Origin: Tepidicaulis sp002389665
GTDB lineage: Bacteria; Pseudomonadota; Alphaproteobacteria; Parvibaculales; Parvibaculaceae
Direction of reading: 5' to 3'
Length of the DNA stretch: 64,000 nucleotides
Assembly: GCF_965222285.1 (NCBI RefSeq)
Contig: NZ_OZ244942.1
Span: 2,046,001-2,110,000 of the forward strand
The notes under the pieces were generated by a model. It worked only from the letters and a program-made list of their open reading frames with translations, did no database searches and was not told the DNA's origin. The position numbers and the translations under genes were made by a program. This document shows positions 17,518 through 27,915 of the stretch, piece after piece (position 1 is the stretch's first letter; every line of letters starts with the position of its first letter).

Positions 17518-18300
17518 TTAAGAGGCCGCCCGCACGTCCCCCTCGATCGGCACCGCCCCCAACTCCCGCATCAGGCTCCGCACTCGGTCCTGCACGCTCG
17601 CCAGCGCCGCCTCATCGACCGAGCGCATGACGATACTGGTGCCATAGCGCTTGCCGACAAAGAAGGGATAAGAACCAATGCTGACATCGGGATGCGCCGC
17701 CTGCAGCGTGCCGAGCCCTTCCGCCAATTGCCCCTCGCCCATCTCGCAGCTGACCGTGGCCGACAGCATTTTGCGCCCGCCTTTCAGGCGCCCGGCAAGC
17801 CCGTCCATCATCACCTGCATGATCATGGGAATGCCCGCCATGACGAAGACATTCTCCATCTGAAAGCCCGGCGCCTTGCTCACGGGGTTGGGAATGAGCG
17901 AGGCCCCTTCCGGGATCCGCGCCATGCGCTTGCGCGCCTCGGTGAAAGGGTTGCCGGTTTCCTCATAATGTTTGGTGAGAATCGCCATGGCTTCGGGGTG
18001 ATGGCCGATGGGCACACCGAAGGCCTTGGCCACACAGTCCGCCGTGATGTCGTCATGGGTCGGGCCGATGCCGCCGGTGGTGAAGACATAATCGTAGGCC
18101 GCCCGCACCTCGTTCAGCGTCTCGACGATCACCGCTTCCACATCCGGGATCATCCGCGCCTCACGCACCTGAATGCCCATATCGCCGAGATAGCGGGCAA
18201 TATAGGAAAGGTTGGCGTCTTTCGTGCGCCCGGACAAAAGCTCGTCGCCGATCAACAGAACACAGGCCGTTACAGAGCCTTCCGCCGCGCCATTTCCCAT
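17518..18300 (-). CDS. CinA-like molybdopterin-binding domain protein
   Basis: A 260-residue protein with the MoaB/MogA-type fold over about residues 10-180 (VLLIGDELLSGRTKDANLSY, FTTGGIGPTHDDIT). It corresponds to the N-terminal half of CinA without the C-terminal deamidase domain, the common alphaproteobacterial short form. In full CinA proteins this domain acts on ADP-ribose/NAD derivatives; for the short form only nucleotide or pterin binding can be inferred. GGAGG lies five bases before the ATG. It is divergent from sfsA. Confidence 0.85.
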   Translation of the reverse strand: MGNGAAEGSVTACVLLIGDELLSGRTKDANLSYIARYLGDMGIQVREARMIPDVEAVIVETLNEVRAAYDYVFTTGGIGPTHDDITADCVAKAFGVPIGHHPEAMAILTKHYEETGNPFTEARKRMARIPEGASLIPNPVSKAPGFQMENVFVMAGIPMIMQVMMDGLAGRLKGGRKMLSATVSCEMGEGQLAEGLGTLQAAHPDVSIGSYPFFVGKRYGTSIVMRSVDEAALASVQDRVRSLMRELGAVPIEGDVRAAS

Positions 18301-18456
18301 CGGGGCCTCCAGGTTGCAAAATTTTCTCTAAGGATAATACGCCGGCGGGCAAGGGCAATGGCCGCCATCACCCTTCCCGTGCAAGGCGCCCCGCGCTAAT
18401 TGCAACGAAAGCCCCTCAGTTGCGGCTTTCGAGCCGACTGATTATGGTCCGCTCCC

Positions 18457-19155
18457 ATGAAATTCGACCCGCCCCTTCTCTCCGGCCGGCTGCTCAAGCG
18501 CTATAAGCGTTTCCTGGCGGATATCCGCCTCGATAGCGGCGAGGAAATCACCGCTCATTGCGCCAATCCGGGCTCGATGATGGGCCTTGCCGGTGAAGGC
18601 ATGCGGGTCTGGCTCTCAAAAAGCGACAATCCGAAGCGAAAACTCGCCCATTCCTGGGAAATCGTGGAACCGGAGGCAGGCTGCCTCGTCGGTATCAACA
18701 CGGCCCATCCCAACAGGATCGTCGAAGCGGCCATCCTGGCAGGCGAAGTGCCGGAGCTGGCAGGCTATGAAACGCTGCGCCGGGAGGTGAGATACGGCCA
18801 GAACAGCCGCATCGACCTGCTGCTGGAAGATCCCGGAAAGCCGCCTGCCTATGTCGAGGTGAAAAATGTCACCCTCGCCCGGGAGCCCGGAATTGCTGAG
18901 TTTCCAGACGCCGTTACTGCCCGAGGGGCGAAACATATGGAAGAACTCGCCCGGCGGGCAGTTGCGGGCGAGCGGGCGGTTGTGTTCTTTCTTGTCCAGC
19001 GCAGTGATGCGGACCGTTTTCGCCTCGCTGAAGACATCGACCCAGCCTACGCCAAGGCTTTTGAGGCGGCTGTTAACGCCGGGGTCGAAGCCCTATGTTA
19101 TAAATGTGTGATCACGCCGGAGGAAATCCGGCTCGACCGGAAGCTGACGCTATGA
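18457..19155 (+). CDS. sfsA: SfsA family protein
   Basis: A 232-residue SfsA protein, collinear with the family from KFDPPLLSGRLLKRYKRFLADI through AHCANPGSM, RIDLLLED, AYVEVKNVT, FPDAVTARGAKHMEEL and VFFLVQRSD. The acidic and lysine residues in the RIDLLLED and VEVKN blocks match a PD-(D/E)XK-type nuclease core; SfsA has been described as a nucleic-acid-binding or nuclease protein and as a sugar fermentation stimulator. Its stop overlaps the map start (ATGA), so the two are translationally coupled, with radC following. Confidence 0.93.
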   Translation: MKFDPPLLSGRLLKRYKRFLADIRLDSGEEITAHCANPGSMMGLAGEGMRVWLSKSDNPKRKLAHSWEIVEPEAGCLVGINTAHPNRIVEAAILAGEVPELAGYETLRREVRYGQNSRIDLLLEDPGKPPAYVEVKNVTLAREPGIAEFPDAVTARGAKHMEELARRAVAGERAVVFFLVQRSDADRFRLAEDIDPAYAKAFEAAVNAGVEALCYKCVITPEEIRLDRKLTL

Positions 19156-19988
19156 GCCTGACCGACCAAGACGAGGATTTCGAATTCGGGGATTACGACC
19201 CGATGGGCCGGAATATCAAAACCCATGGCGCGGAAGCCTTCGAGGGCATGCGCGCGGCAGGCCGGCTGTCGGCAACCTGTCTCGACATGCTGACGAAGGA
19301 AATACGTCCCGGCATGACGACGAAGGCGATCGACGATCTCGTTTTCGAATTCGGCATGGACCATGGCGCGATGCCCGCGACACTCGGCTACCGGGGCTTC
19401 ACCGCTTCCTGCTGCACCTCGATCAATCATGTGGTCTGCCACGGCATTCCCGGCGACCGCGTGATGCGCGAAGGCGATATCGTCAATGTCGATGTCACCT
19501 TCATCAAGGATGGCTGGCACGGCGACACGAACCGCATGTTCTTTGTCGGCCAGGTGCCGCGCAAGGCCGAGCGGCTATGCGAGATCACCTATGAAGCGAT
19601 GATGCGCGGCATTGCCGAGGTAAAGCCCGGCGCAACGCTCGGCGATATCGGCGCCGCCATCCAGGAATATGCCGAAGGAGAGCGCTGCTCGGTGGTGCGC
19701 GAGTTTTGCGGCCACGGCCTCGGCCTCGTCTTCCACGATGCGCCCAATGTGCTGCATTACGGCCGGCGCGGCGAAGGCGCGGTGCTGAAGGAAGGCATGT
19801 TCTTCACTATCGAACCGATGATCAATGCGGGCCGCCCGCATGTGAAAATGCTGAATGACGGCTGGACCGCCGTCACCCGCGACCGCTCGCTCTCTGCCCA
19901 GTTCGAACATTCGATCGGCGTGACGAAAGACGGCGCGGAAATTTTCACGAAATCCCCTGCCGGGCTCGACCGCCCGCCTTACGCCTAA
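19152..19988 (+). CDS. map: Type I methionine aminopeptidase
   Basis: A 278-residue enzyme that removes the initiator methionine from new proteins. The five metal ligands are visible in their blocks: NVDVTFIKDGWHGDTNRMF (two Asp), GHGLGLVFHD (His), TIEPM (Glu) and QFEHSIGV (Glu). The substrate histidine sits in INHVVCHGIP. The N-terminal 25 residues are a short acidic extension. ATG 19152 overlaps the sfsA stop. radC starts five bases after its stop, giving a tight sfsA-map-radC unit. Confidence 0.96.
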   Translation: MSLTDQDEDFEFGDYDPMGRNIKTHGAEAFEGMRAAGRLSATCLDMLTKEIRPGMTTKAIDDLVFEFGMDHGAMPATLGYRGFTASCCTSINHVVCHGIPGDRVMREGDIVNVDVTFIKDGWHGDTNRMFFVGQVPRKAERLCEITYEAMMRGIAEVKPGATLGDIGAAIQEYAEGERCSVVREFCGHGLGLVFHDAPNVLHYGRRGEGAVLKEGMFFTIEPMINAGRPHVKMLNDGWTAVTRDRSLSAQFEHSIGVTKDGAEIFTKSPAGLDRPPYA

Positions 19989-19993
19989 ACTCC

Positions 19994-20701
19994 GTGGCAG
20001 AAGCGGGGCAGCAGGATAAAGCCTCCGGCACGCCGCATCATGCCGGCCACCGCCAGCGCCTGCGCGAGCGGTTCAGAAAGGCAGGCGCCGAGGCGCTGGC
20101 CGACTATGAGCTCTTGGAGCTCGTGCTTTTCCGCGCCGTCCCGCGACGCGATGTCAAACCGCTCGCCAAAGACCTGATCGCGAGGTTCGGCTCCTTCGCC
20201 GCAACCATTGCCGCAGAGCCCGCCCGGCTTCTGGAAACCAAAGGCATCAGCGAGGCGGTCGTGACCGAATTCAAACTGGTGCAGGCGGCAGCTCTCCATC
20301 TTGCCCAGGCAAAGGTGATGAAACGGCCCGCCATTTCTTCCTGGTCGGCGCTTCTCGATTATTGCCGCGCCGCCATGGCATATGGGACGACCGAGCAGTT
20401 CCGTATTCTCTTTCTCGACCGCAAAAACATTCTGATTGCCGATGAAATTCAGCAAAAAGGAACGGTCGATCACACGCCCGTCTATCCGCGCGAAATCGTC
20501 AAACGCGCGCTGGAGCTTTCCGCTTCCGCCATCATTCTCGTGCACAATCACCCAAGCGGCGATCCGACCCCCTCCCAGGCCGATATCGATATGACGAAAA
20601 AGATTGTGGAAACGGCAAAACCGCTCGGCATTGCCGTGCACGACCATCTCGTCATCGGCAAGGACGGCCATGTGAGCTTTAAGTCACTTGGCCTGCTTTA
20701 A
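19994..20701 (+). CDS. radC: RadC family (JAB/MPN domain) protein
   Basis: A 235-residue protein with an N-terminal helix-hairpin-helix region (about 20-90) and a C-terminal JAB1/MPN-like metal-binding domain with HNHPSGDPTPSQAD, the HxH...D zinc motif, and the upstream glutamate in VYPREIV. Starts with GTG five bases after map, so it is probably read by coupling. Despite the name, a role in DNA repair is not established for the family; deubiquitinase-like metal binding is what the motif shows. Confidence 0.94.
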   Translation: MAEAGQQDKASGTPHHAGHRQRLRERFRKAGAEALADYELLELVLFRAVPRRDVKPLAKDLIARFGSFAATIAAEPARLLETKGISEAVVTEFKLVQAAALHLAQAKVMKRPAISSWSALLDYCRAAMAYGTTEQFRILFLDRKNILIADEIQQKGTVDHTPVYPREIVKRALELSASAIILVHNHPSGDPTPSQADIDMTKKIVETAKPLGIAVHDHLVIGKDGHVSFKSLGLL

Positions 20702-20780
20702 GAGTGCCGCCCGCCGCTTTCGGGAATTGACGCCGCGCCGCGCACGGGTATTCTCAGGGCCGCCGGACGTCCCGGCGATC

Positions 20781-20918
20781 AGGAGACTTTATGTCCAGCA
20801 AGGAAATTGTGCGCTAACTGCCCCGCTCTTCTTGAGTGAGCCTGGGCAGTGATCAATCCGCCCCGCAGGCCGCGCGTGCGCCTGCGGCGCTCGTTGATGT
20901 GTAACTTGCTGGTTTCCA
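20781..20918 (+). promoter_or_regulatory. Possible leader: mini-ORF and two hairpins before yjhX-like gene
   Basis: AGGAG at 20781 is five bases ahead of an eight-codon ORF at 20791-20817 (MSSKEIVR, stop TAA). Directly after it CTGCCC (20818) pairs with GGGCAG (20844), and CCGCAGGC (20863) pairs with GCCTGCGG (20880). The arrangement resembles a translated leader, but no U-run follows either hairpin and chance occurrence is not excluded. Confidence 0.3.
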
Positions 20919-21176
20919 ATGAACATCTCGAAGAAAGAGCAGCGCGTGCTTCACGCGCTGGCTCAGGGCGGGCGCATCGTCATTGAACGCGATGGCCCCC
21001 GCAAACTCACCCGTGTCGATTGCATTACCCGCGACGGCTGGTTCCTGACGGACTGCACCGAACCGGTTTTCAAGAAGCTGAAACGCCGCCGCCTCATCCG
21101 CTCGCAAGGCGGCAAGCCCTATAGGATCACCCGCGAAGGGCTCGAAGCGGTGCGCGCGCAGCTCGACAACAGATGA
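20919..21176 (+). CDS. yjhX: YjhX family (UPF0386) protein
   Basis: An 85-residue protein that matches E. coli YjhX from end to end: MNISKKEQRVLHALAQGG, a middle LLTDCT-like block (WFLTDCTEPVFKKLKRR) and the closing YRIT...VRAQLDNR. YjhX is a winged-helix-like toxin that pairs with the acetyltransferase-like antitoxin YjhQ in E. coli. No YjhQ-like gene lies beside this copy, so a toxin role here is uncertain. The ribosome site is weak. It is flanked by a possible leader upstream and a strong bidirectional terminator downstream. Confidence 0.88.
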   Translation: MNISKKEQRVLHALAQGGRIVIERDGPRKLTRVDCITRDGWFLTDCTEPVFKKLKRRRLIRSQGGKPYRITREGLEAVRAQLDNR

Positions 21177-21180
21177 AAAG

Positions 21181-21206
21181 AAAGGGCGCCTCACGGGGCG
21201 CCCTTT
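21181..21206. terminator. Bidirectional terminator
   Basis: AAAGGGCGCC and GGCGCCCTTT with a short loop sit between the convergent yjhX-like and amidase genes. Rightward it is followed by CCTGATCTTTTT. Confidence 0.8.
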
Positions 21207-21233
21207 CCTGATCTTTTTAAGTTCTCGGCAAGC

Positions 21234-22724
21234 TCAGACATTCACCGCCGAGTAAGGCGCCCATTTGTCCATCCAGGGCTGGGCTTTTTCCAGCTCATAG
21301 GCAAGCTGCAGAAGCAGCCCTTCCTGGCCCTTGGCGGCCGCGAACTGGCTGCCGATGGGAAGCCCCGCCTCATTCCAGCTCAGCGGCACGGACATGGCCG
21401 GTGTGCCCGCCACATTATGCTGCGGCGTGTATGCGACGTAAGTCGTCGTGCGCTCATAAAGCGTATCGAAATCAACCGTCGGCGCCTGCTCGCCGAGTTT
21501 GGGCGGCGCGCTCGCCAGTGTCGGCGTCAGCCAGACATCGTAGCCGGTGAAGAACTCGGCAATATCCGCTTCCACCTTGGCGAAATAGGCAAGCGCGTTT
21601 TTCATCGCATCATCGTCCTTGGCATTGAAGAAATCGGCAAGGCCGAGCGTCCAGGGCTCAAGCAGTCCCGTTTCGGCGGCAGGCTTGCCGGTCTTTTCTT
21701 CCACCAGCGCTTTGAGCTGCGCCGGGCCGGAGGCCCAGGCGGTCAGGAAATGGTCGATGAATTGCGGCCCGTCGATGGGCGGCGTCACATCGACAATCTC
21801 GTGGCCGAGCCCTTTGCAAAGCTCCGCCGTTTCCTCGATCGCCTTGCGCACATCGCCGTCCGGGTCGCTGCCGTCGTAGCGGGCCATGCTGAACGCGATC
21901 TTGAGGCGCTTCGTGCCCGCATCCGTCACATTGCCAGTCGGAGCAAAGGCGCCGCCCTCTTTTACTTCCGTCAGATCGAGCAGCGCCGCGCTATCGCGCA
22001 CCGAGCGGGAAATGACATGCTTCACAGAAATATCGCCCGGCATCGGATCCTTGTTCTGCTCCAGCATGCGCCCGCGGCTGGGTTTGAGGCCGAAGAGCCC
22101 GCAGCAGGACGCGGGAATGCGGATCGAGCCGCCCCCATCGCTCGACTGGGCGAAGGGCACCATGCCCGCCGCCGTTGCCGCCGCCGAACCGCCGGAAGAA
22201 CCGCCCGTCGAATGCTCGAGATCCCAGGGATTGTGACAGTCGCCAAGCAACAGCGGCTCGGTCGTCGCCAGTAGGCCGAATTCCGGCGTGTTGGATTTGC
22301 CGAGAACGACAAGCCCCGTCTCCAGCGTCTTGTCCGTGTAAGGCGACTGCCAATCGGACACGTAATCGGCGAGCATTTTAGAACCGGAGGTGCGGCGCAC
22401 GCCTTTCAGGTCGTTCAGGTCTTTCAGAAGATAAGGCACGCCGGCGAAAGCCCCTTCGCCTGCCCCTGCCTTGGCTTCCTCGCGGGCCGCCTCGAAGGTC
22501 TCGGTCACCACCGCGTTGACCTTGCCGTCCAGCCGCTCGATCCGCGCAATGGCGGCATCCACCAGTTCAAGCGGCGTCACTTCTTTCTTCTTCACCAGCG
22601 CCGCCTGGCCCAATGCGTCCAGCTTGACAAAAGGGTCGTTTGCCGCGCGCGCGGGCATATGGCGAAAACCGATGGCAAGGGCGCCGGCCGCAGCCGAGCC
22701 CTTCAAAAATTGACGGCGATCCAT
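21234..22724 (-). CDS. Amidase-signature hydrolase, Tat-exported
   Basis: A 496-residue amidase. The N-terminus MDRRQFLKGSAAAGALAIGF is a twin-arginine signal. The Ser-Ser-Lys catalytic triad is intact: the lysine in PYLLKDLND, the cis-serine in SSDGGGSIRIP and the nucleophile serine in the Gly/Ser-rich run STGGSSGGSAA. The rest matches the family in length. The ATG at 22724 has GGGAGG five bases upstream; the open frame extends further without a signal. It should hydrolyse an amide bond in the periplasm; the substrate cannot be told from sequence. Monocistronic. Confidence 0.92.
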   Translation of the reverse strand: MDRRQFLKGSAAAGALAIGFRHMPARAANDPFVKLDALGQAALVKKKEVTPLELVDAAIARIERLDGKVNAVVTETFEAAREEAKAGAGEGAFAGVPYLLKDLNDLKGVRRTSGSKMLADYVSDWQSPYTDKTLETGLVVLGKSNTPEFGLLATTEPLLLGDCHNPWDLEHSTGGSSGGSAAATAAGMVPFAQSSDGGGSIRIPASCCGLFGLKPSRGRMLEQNKDPMPGDISVKHVISRSVRDSAALLDLTEVKEGGAFAPTGNVTDAGTKRLKIAFSMARYDGSDPDGDVRKAIEETAELCKGLGHEIVDVTPPIDGPQFIDHFLTAWASGPAQLKALVEEKTGKPAAETGLLEPWTLGLADFFNAKDDDAMKNALAYFAKVEADIAEFFTGYDVWLTPTLASAPPKLGEQAPTVDFDTLYERTTTYVAYTPQHNVAGTPAMSVPLSWNEAGLPIGSQFAAAKGQEGLLLQLAYELEKAQPWMDKWAPYSAVNV

Positions 22725-22986
22725 GTATTCCTCCCAGAATTCTGTCTTTTCCATCTCGGCCGATGGGTAGGAAGGCAGTATTGCGCCTCTTTTTGCCAAA
22801 TAAAATGCAATATATCTGAAGGACCCGTTCAGATTATTCATCGATAGGCCCCTTTCCTGGCAGAATTGGTCCCCTGCCCGCCCGGTGGGGCAAGACTCAA
22901 CCGGGCCGGACCGGGCCAGTTGAGCCTCGCCCCGCCATCTGCTAAAGCAACGGCCTCCACTCCACCTCATTAAAGGCGAATGCTCG

Positions 22987-24294
<1,308 letters not shown>

Positions 24295-24301
24295 CGTTTT
24301 T

Positions 24302-24330
24302 GTCGTCCCGGGACTTGTTCCCGGGATGAC
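24302..24330. repeat. GTCRTCCCGGGA palindromic repeat element
   Basis: GTCGTCCCGGGA, loop CTTGT, TCCCGGGATGAC; 11 of 12 stem positions pair. The same type of short GTCA-CCCGGG palindrome occurs several times at 34.8-35.2 kb. It may also stop transcription after purB. Confidence 0.7.
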
Positions 24331-24427
24331 GGAAGAGCGATGCGGCGATGCGCAAAGCCGCCAACACATGCCACACAGTTGACACCTAAACATGTATAGT
24401 CCCCGGCAAAACAACCAGAGGATAGAC

Positions 24428-25144
24428 ATGCGCACCGCTTTCGATGGCTCCATCCGCCGCCGCATCCATTTTTTCCGCCATGGCGATGTTTCCTATGTGG
24501 ACAAAGAGGGCAACCGTGTGCCCGACAGCCGCGCCGTGCCGCTGACCGATTGGGGCCGCGAACAGGCCGCGCTGATGTGCGATTATGTAAAAGAGCTTTC
24601 CTTCGACAAGGCCGTCTGCTCGGGCCTGCCGCGCACGGTGGAAACCGCCGAAGGCATTTTGAAGGGCCGCGATCTCAAGATCGAAGTGATGAGCGAGTTC
24701 GAGGAAATCCGCTCCGACCCCGACCGCTACAAGAACCTGAAAAGCCTGCACGATGTCGCTTACGCCTTCGAAGGCGCGCATCTTCCGGGCGCCCGCTACG
24801 GCGAGGGCGAGAGCTTTCTGGAATTCGAAGCCCGCATCGTTACCGGCTTGATGCATCTTGTCGCCGATAAGAGCTGGCAGAACCTTGCCCTTATCGCCCA
24901 TGGCGGCGTCAACCGCGCCATTCTGGGCTGGGCGAGCGGCGCCAGCCTCGGCGCCTTCCACGCTTTCGATCAGAACACCTGCTGCCTGAATATCGTCGAT
25001 GTGGACACGCACCCGGACACCGGCGAAATCCGCCGCATGACCGTGCGCGGCATGAACATCACGCCTTACGATCCGGTGAAAAAGAACGTCGACAAACTAG
25101 CACTCGAAATGATCGCCGAACGCATGCGCGCGAAATACGGGTGA
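24428..25144 (+). CDS. Histidine phosphatase (phosphoglycerate-mutase-like) family protein
   Basis: A 238-residue protein of the histidine-phosphatase superfamily. The RHG motif with the phosphorylated histidine is in IHFFRHGDVSY; the second catalytic histidine is in ALIAHGGVNRAIL; the arginine in SGLPRTVETAEGIL is the other phosphate ligand. ATG 24428 has AGAGGAT upstream; the frame is open to 24392 without a better site. The N-terminal leader before RHG and the C-terminal 25-residue helix extend the usual core. Substrate unknown; family members act on phosphosugars, alpha-ribazole phosphate or proteins. It converges on the DUF4336 gene with three bases between. Confidence 0.88.
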   Translation: MRTAFDGSIRRRIHFFRHGDVSYVDKEGNRVPDSRAVPLTDWGREQAALMCDYVKELSFDKAVCSGLPRTVETAEGILKGRDLKIEVMSEFEEIRSDPDRYKNLKSLHDVAYAFEGAHLPGARYGEGESFLEFEARIVTGLMHLVADKSWQNLALIAHGGVNRAILGWASGASLGAFHAFDQNTCCLNIVDVDTHPDTGEIRRMTVRGMNITPYDPVKKNVDKLALEMIAERMRAKYG

Positions 25145-25147
25145 GGC

Positions 25148-25906
25148 TCAGGCAGACTTGATCCCCGCCCAGCGGAAGGAGCAGCGCAGGAAGGAAAGCG
25201 CGCCGCTCTCGATGCAAGCGCCGTGGGCGAGGATGATTTTCTCCGGTTTCCAGGACAACATTTTTTGCACCTCGGCGCGCACATGAGCCTTTCTGCCGAA
25301 AAACGTCGCGCGCAGATCGCGCGGCGCGGCGCCATTGGGCGCCATGATGCCGGTGAGGCGCAAAAGAAGATGCGTCCAGAACCCATGCACTTTTTCAGGT
25401 TCGAAATTCTCGATGAGGTCCGTGACGATCAGCGTGCGTGAAGCGGCATGAAAGAACACGGCTTCGCTGAGCACATGCCCTTCGACGACACAGAACGCAA
25501 TCTCCCCCGCCCAGGGTGTGTCTGCGCCGTTCGTCAATTCGCGGTCGAAGCGCACACCCTTCTCCGGCCATGAGCGTTCTTCGACGCGCGGCGCAGCGAA
25601 ACTTTGCGCGCCCGGGTAAGCCGCCATCCAGTCCCCGATCCACCAATAATGAATTTTGTTGGGTGCGATGAGATAAGCAACCTCGCCCAGCGCATCCACT
25701 TGCGCTTTCAGCTTATCGGTCAGCGGCACGGGCGAATGAAGCCAGAGCTTGCCATCTTTAAGGCGCACGATGGTCATGCGCGTCGGATAAGGCACGGTCA
25801 CGATGCCCGCTTTGAAATCGATCAGCGGACCGTCGGCAAGCCATATGTCCGGCCCGAAGGGTTTCAGTTCATAAAGCGGCTCATACGCATCGATCTGCCA
25901 GGCCAT
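25148..25906 (-). CDS. DUF4336 protein
   Basis: A 252-residue protein of the DUF4336 family, distantly metallo-beta-lactamase-like: MTIVRLKDGKLWLHSPVPLT, VAYLIAPNKIHYWWIGDW, then LIVTDLIENF and IILAHGACI. The full HxHxDH zinc motif of the beta-lactamase fold is not present, so catalysis is doubtful. It starts six bases after the PQQ dehydrogenase stop, with GAGAAG as ribosome site inside that gene, so it is its operon partner. Function unknown. Confidence 0.82.
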   Translation of the reverse strand: MAWQIDAYEPLYELKPFGPDIWLADGPLIDFKAGIVTVPYPTRMTIVRLKDGKLWLHSPVPLTDKLKAQVDALGEVAYLIAPNKIHYWWIGDWMAAYPGAQSFAAPRVEERSWPEKGVRFDRELTNGADTPWAGEIAFCVVEGHVLSEAVFFHAASRTLIVTDLIENFEPEKVHGFWTHLLLRLTGIMAPNGAAPRDLRATFFGRKAHVRAEVQKMLSWKPEKIILAHGACIESGALSFLRCSFRWAGIKSA

Positions 25907-25912
25907 ATCTTC

Positions 25913-27901
25913 TCACTGCGGACTTTCCTCCGGCAGCGCAAAGCCTATCACAGAATCGCCGAGCGTCGTGGTGGAGCGCGAATGACCGCCCGCCGCGATC
26001 ACCACATATTGCCGCCCTTCCCATTCATAAGACATGGGCGTTGCCTGCCCGCCTGCCGGCAAGCGCCCTTTCCAAAGTTCCTCGCCGGTTTTCGCATTAA
26101 AGGCGCGCAGGTAATTGTCCATCGCCGCACCGATGAAAAGAAGACCCGACTTCATGACGAGCGGCCCGCCGAAACTCGGTGTACCGAGTTTCAAGGGGAT
26201 CGGCACGGGCGCCAAATCTTCCACCGTGCCGAGCGTCGCCTCCCAGGCAATGCTGCCATCGGAAAGGTCCACCGCATGCAGCACGCCGAAAGGCGGCGCG
26301 TTGCAGGGAAGCGAAAGCGGCGAGAAAACGAGATCGCGCTTCATGCCCCAGGCCGTGCCGGTCTGCGGGCTTATCTCCTTGTCCGGCTCCGCCGCCTTTG
26401 CCGCTGCAAAATCTTCACGCCGGATAAGTTTGACCATATGGAGCGCGCGGTTCGTGTTCACATACATGAGCTGGCTTTCCGGATCGAACGCCATGCCGCC
26501 CCAATTCGCCCCGCCGCCCGTAAAGGGGAATAGCAAAGTGCCCTCCTCGCTCGGCGGCGTGAACAGCCCTTCGGAGCGGTATTTAGCGATCTCCCTCGAA
26601 CAGGCCCACCTGTCGAGAGGCGTCAGCCCCCAGGCTTCGTCCGGCGTAATCGTCGTCGGCACGAGCGGCGGCGGGGCAAGCGGGAAAGGCTGTGTCGGCG
26701 AAAGCCTTTCGCCCGCCACCGCCCCTTGCGGCACGGGCCGTTCCTCCACCCCGAAAATCGGCTCGCCCGTCTCCCGGTCGAGCACAAAGACGAGCCCCGT
26801 CTTTGCCACTTGCACCACCGCATCGCGCGGACCTTCCGGGCGCTGCAGCGTCACAAGGCTCGGCTGGGCGGGCAAATCGTAATCCCAGACATCGTGATGC
26901 ACGGTCTGGAAATGCCAGCGCACCTTTCCGCTCTCCGCCTCAAGCGCGACAACGGAATTGGCATAGCGGTTATCCCCCGGCCGCTCGCCGCCGAAAAAAT
27001 CCGGGCTCGGCGAGGAGGTCGGCAAAAAGACGAGCCCGCGTTTTTCATCCACCGACATGGGCGCCCATACATTGGCATGGCCGGTGCGCGCGGCGCGCGT
27101 ATCCCAGCTTCCCTCCTGCTCCGCTACCCCCCGCGCCACGGGATCGAAATCCCAAAGCGGTGCGCCGCTGCGCGCATCGAAGGCGCGCACAGTGCCTTTC
27201 GGCGCATCGGCGCGGTTATTGTCCCCGATCGACGAGCCGGTAATGAGAACGCCGCGCGCCACGATGGGCGGCGAGGTGATTTGAAATTCGCCGGGATAGG
27301 CAAGCGCCATGCCGGGCGCGATACGCACCTCGCCGCCCGCGCCGAAACCCTTACAAGGCAGGCCGCTTCGCGCATCGAGCGCAATGAGCCGGGCATCATT
27401 CGTGCCCATGAAAATGCGCGCGGCGCAGGCTGCGCCCTCAGCCGCCGCCTCGTCCTTCCAATAGGTCACACCCCGGCAGACGAACTGATTAGCCGGCTCA
27501 TAATCGGTTTCGATCTGGGGGTCGAAGCGCCACTTTTCTTCCCCCGTGCCCGGATCGAGTGCCACCACCTCGTTGAAAGGCGTGCAGAAGATAAGCGAGC
27601 CTTCGGCAAGAATGGGCGTGCCTTCAAAGGCGCTCTGCTTGATCGCCTCGGGCCGCGCCTTCATGTCACCGGTCGAATAGCGCCAGGCGATTTCGAGATC
27701 GTCCACATTTTCAGGCGTGATCTGCCCGGCGCTGACATAGCGCTGGCCGCCCGCATCCCCGCCATAATGGCCCCAGCCGCTTTCAGCCCCTGCCGGCCCG
27801 CCGCCCACGAGCATCACAGCCACCAGCGCGGCAAAAACCGCTAATCCCGCAACCGGACGGCCCCTGCTTCTCGTCTTCTCGCCCATGATCCGACCGGCCA
27901 T
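25913..27901 (-). CDS. PQQ-dependent dehydrogenase (membrane GDH-like beta-propeller)
   Basis: A 662-residue quinoprotein. After one hydrophobic N-terminal helix (about 20-42, signal or anchor) comes an eight-bladed propeller opening with HYGGDAGGQRYVSAGQITP. It contains the family blocks VRWHFQTVHHDVWDYDLPAQP and PPFGVLHAVDLSDGSIAWE and closes with MSYEWEGRQYVVIAAGGHS. These fit the glucose/quinate dehydrogenase branch rather than methanol dehydrogenases, and there is no fused cytochrome c domain. It oxidises an alcohol or sugar in the periplasm; the substrate is unknown. ATG 27901 is chosen (GGAG six bases before); upstream ATGs at 27907, 27913 and 27928 lie in or beside the operator and lack ribosome sites. 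Followed by the DUF4336 gene. Confidence 0.87.
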   Translation of the reverse strand: MAGRIMGEKTRSRGRPVAGLAVFAALVAVMLVGGGPAGAESGWGHYGGDAGGQRYVSAGQITPENVDDLEIAWRYSTGDMKARPEAIKQSAFEGTPILAEGSLIFCTPFNEVVALDPGTGEEKWRFDPQIETDYEPANQFVCRGVTYWKDEAAAEGAACAARIFMGTNDARLIALDARSGLPCKGFGAGGEVRIAPGMALAYPGEFQITSPPIVARGVLITGSSIGDNNRADAPKGTVRAFDARSGAPLWDFDPVARGVAEQEGSWDTRAARTGHANVWAPMSVDEKRGLVFLPTSSPSPDFFGGERPGDNRYANSVVALEAESGKVRWHFQTVHHDVWDYDLPAQPSLVTLQRPEGPRDAVVQVAKTGLVFVLDRETGEPIFGVEERPVPQGAVAGERLSPTQPFPLAPPPLVPTTITPDEAWGLTPLDRWACSREIAKYRSEGLFTPPSEEGTLLFPFTGGGANWGGMAFDPESQLMYVNTNRALHMVKLIRREDFAAAKAAEPDKEISPQTGTAWGMKRDLVFSPLSLPCNAPPFGVLHAVDLSDGSIAWEATLGTVEDLAPVPIPLKLGTPSFGGPLVMKSGLLFIGAAMDNYLRAFNAKTGEELWKGRLPAGGQATPMSYEWEGRQYVVIAAGGHSRSTTTLGDSVIGFALPEESPQ

Positions 27902-27915
27902 AGCCATCTCCATAA

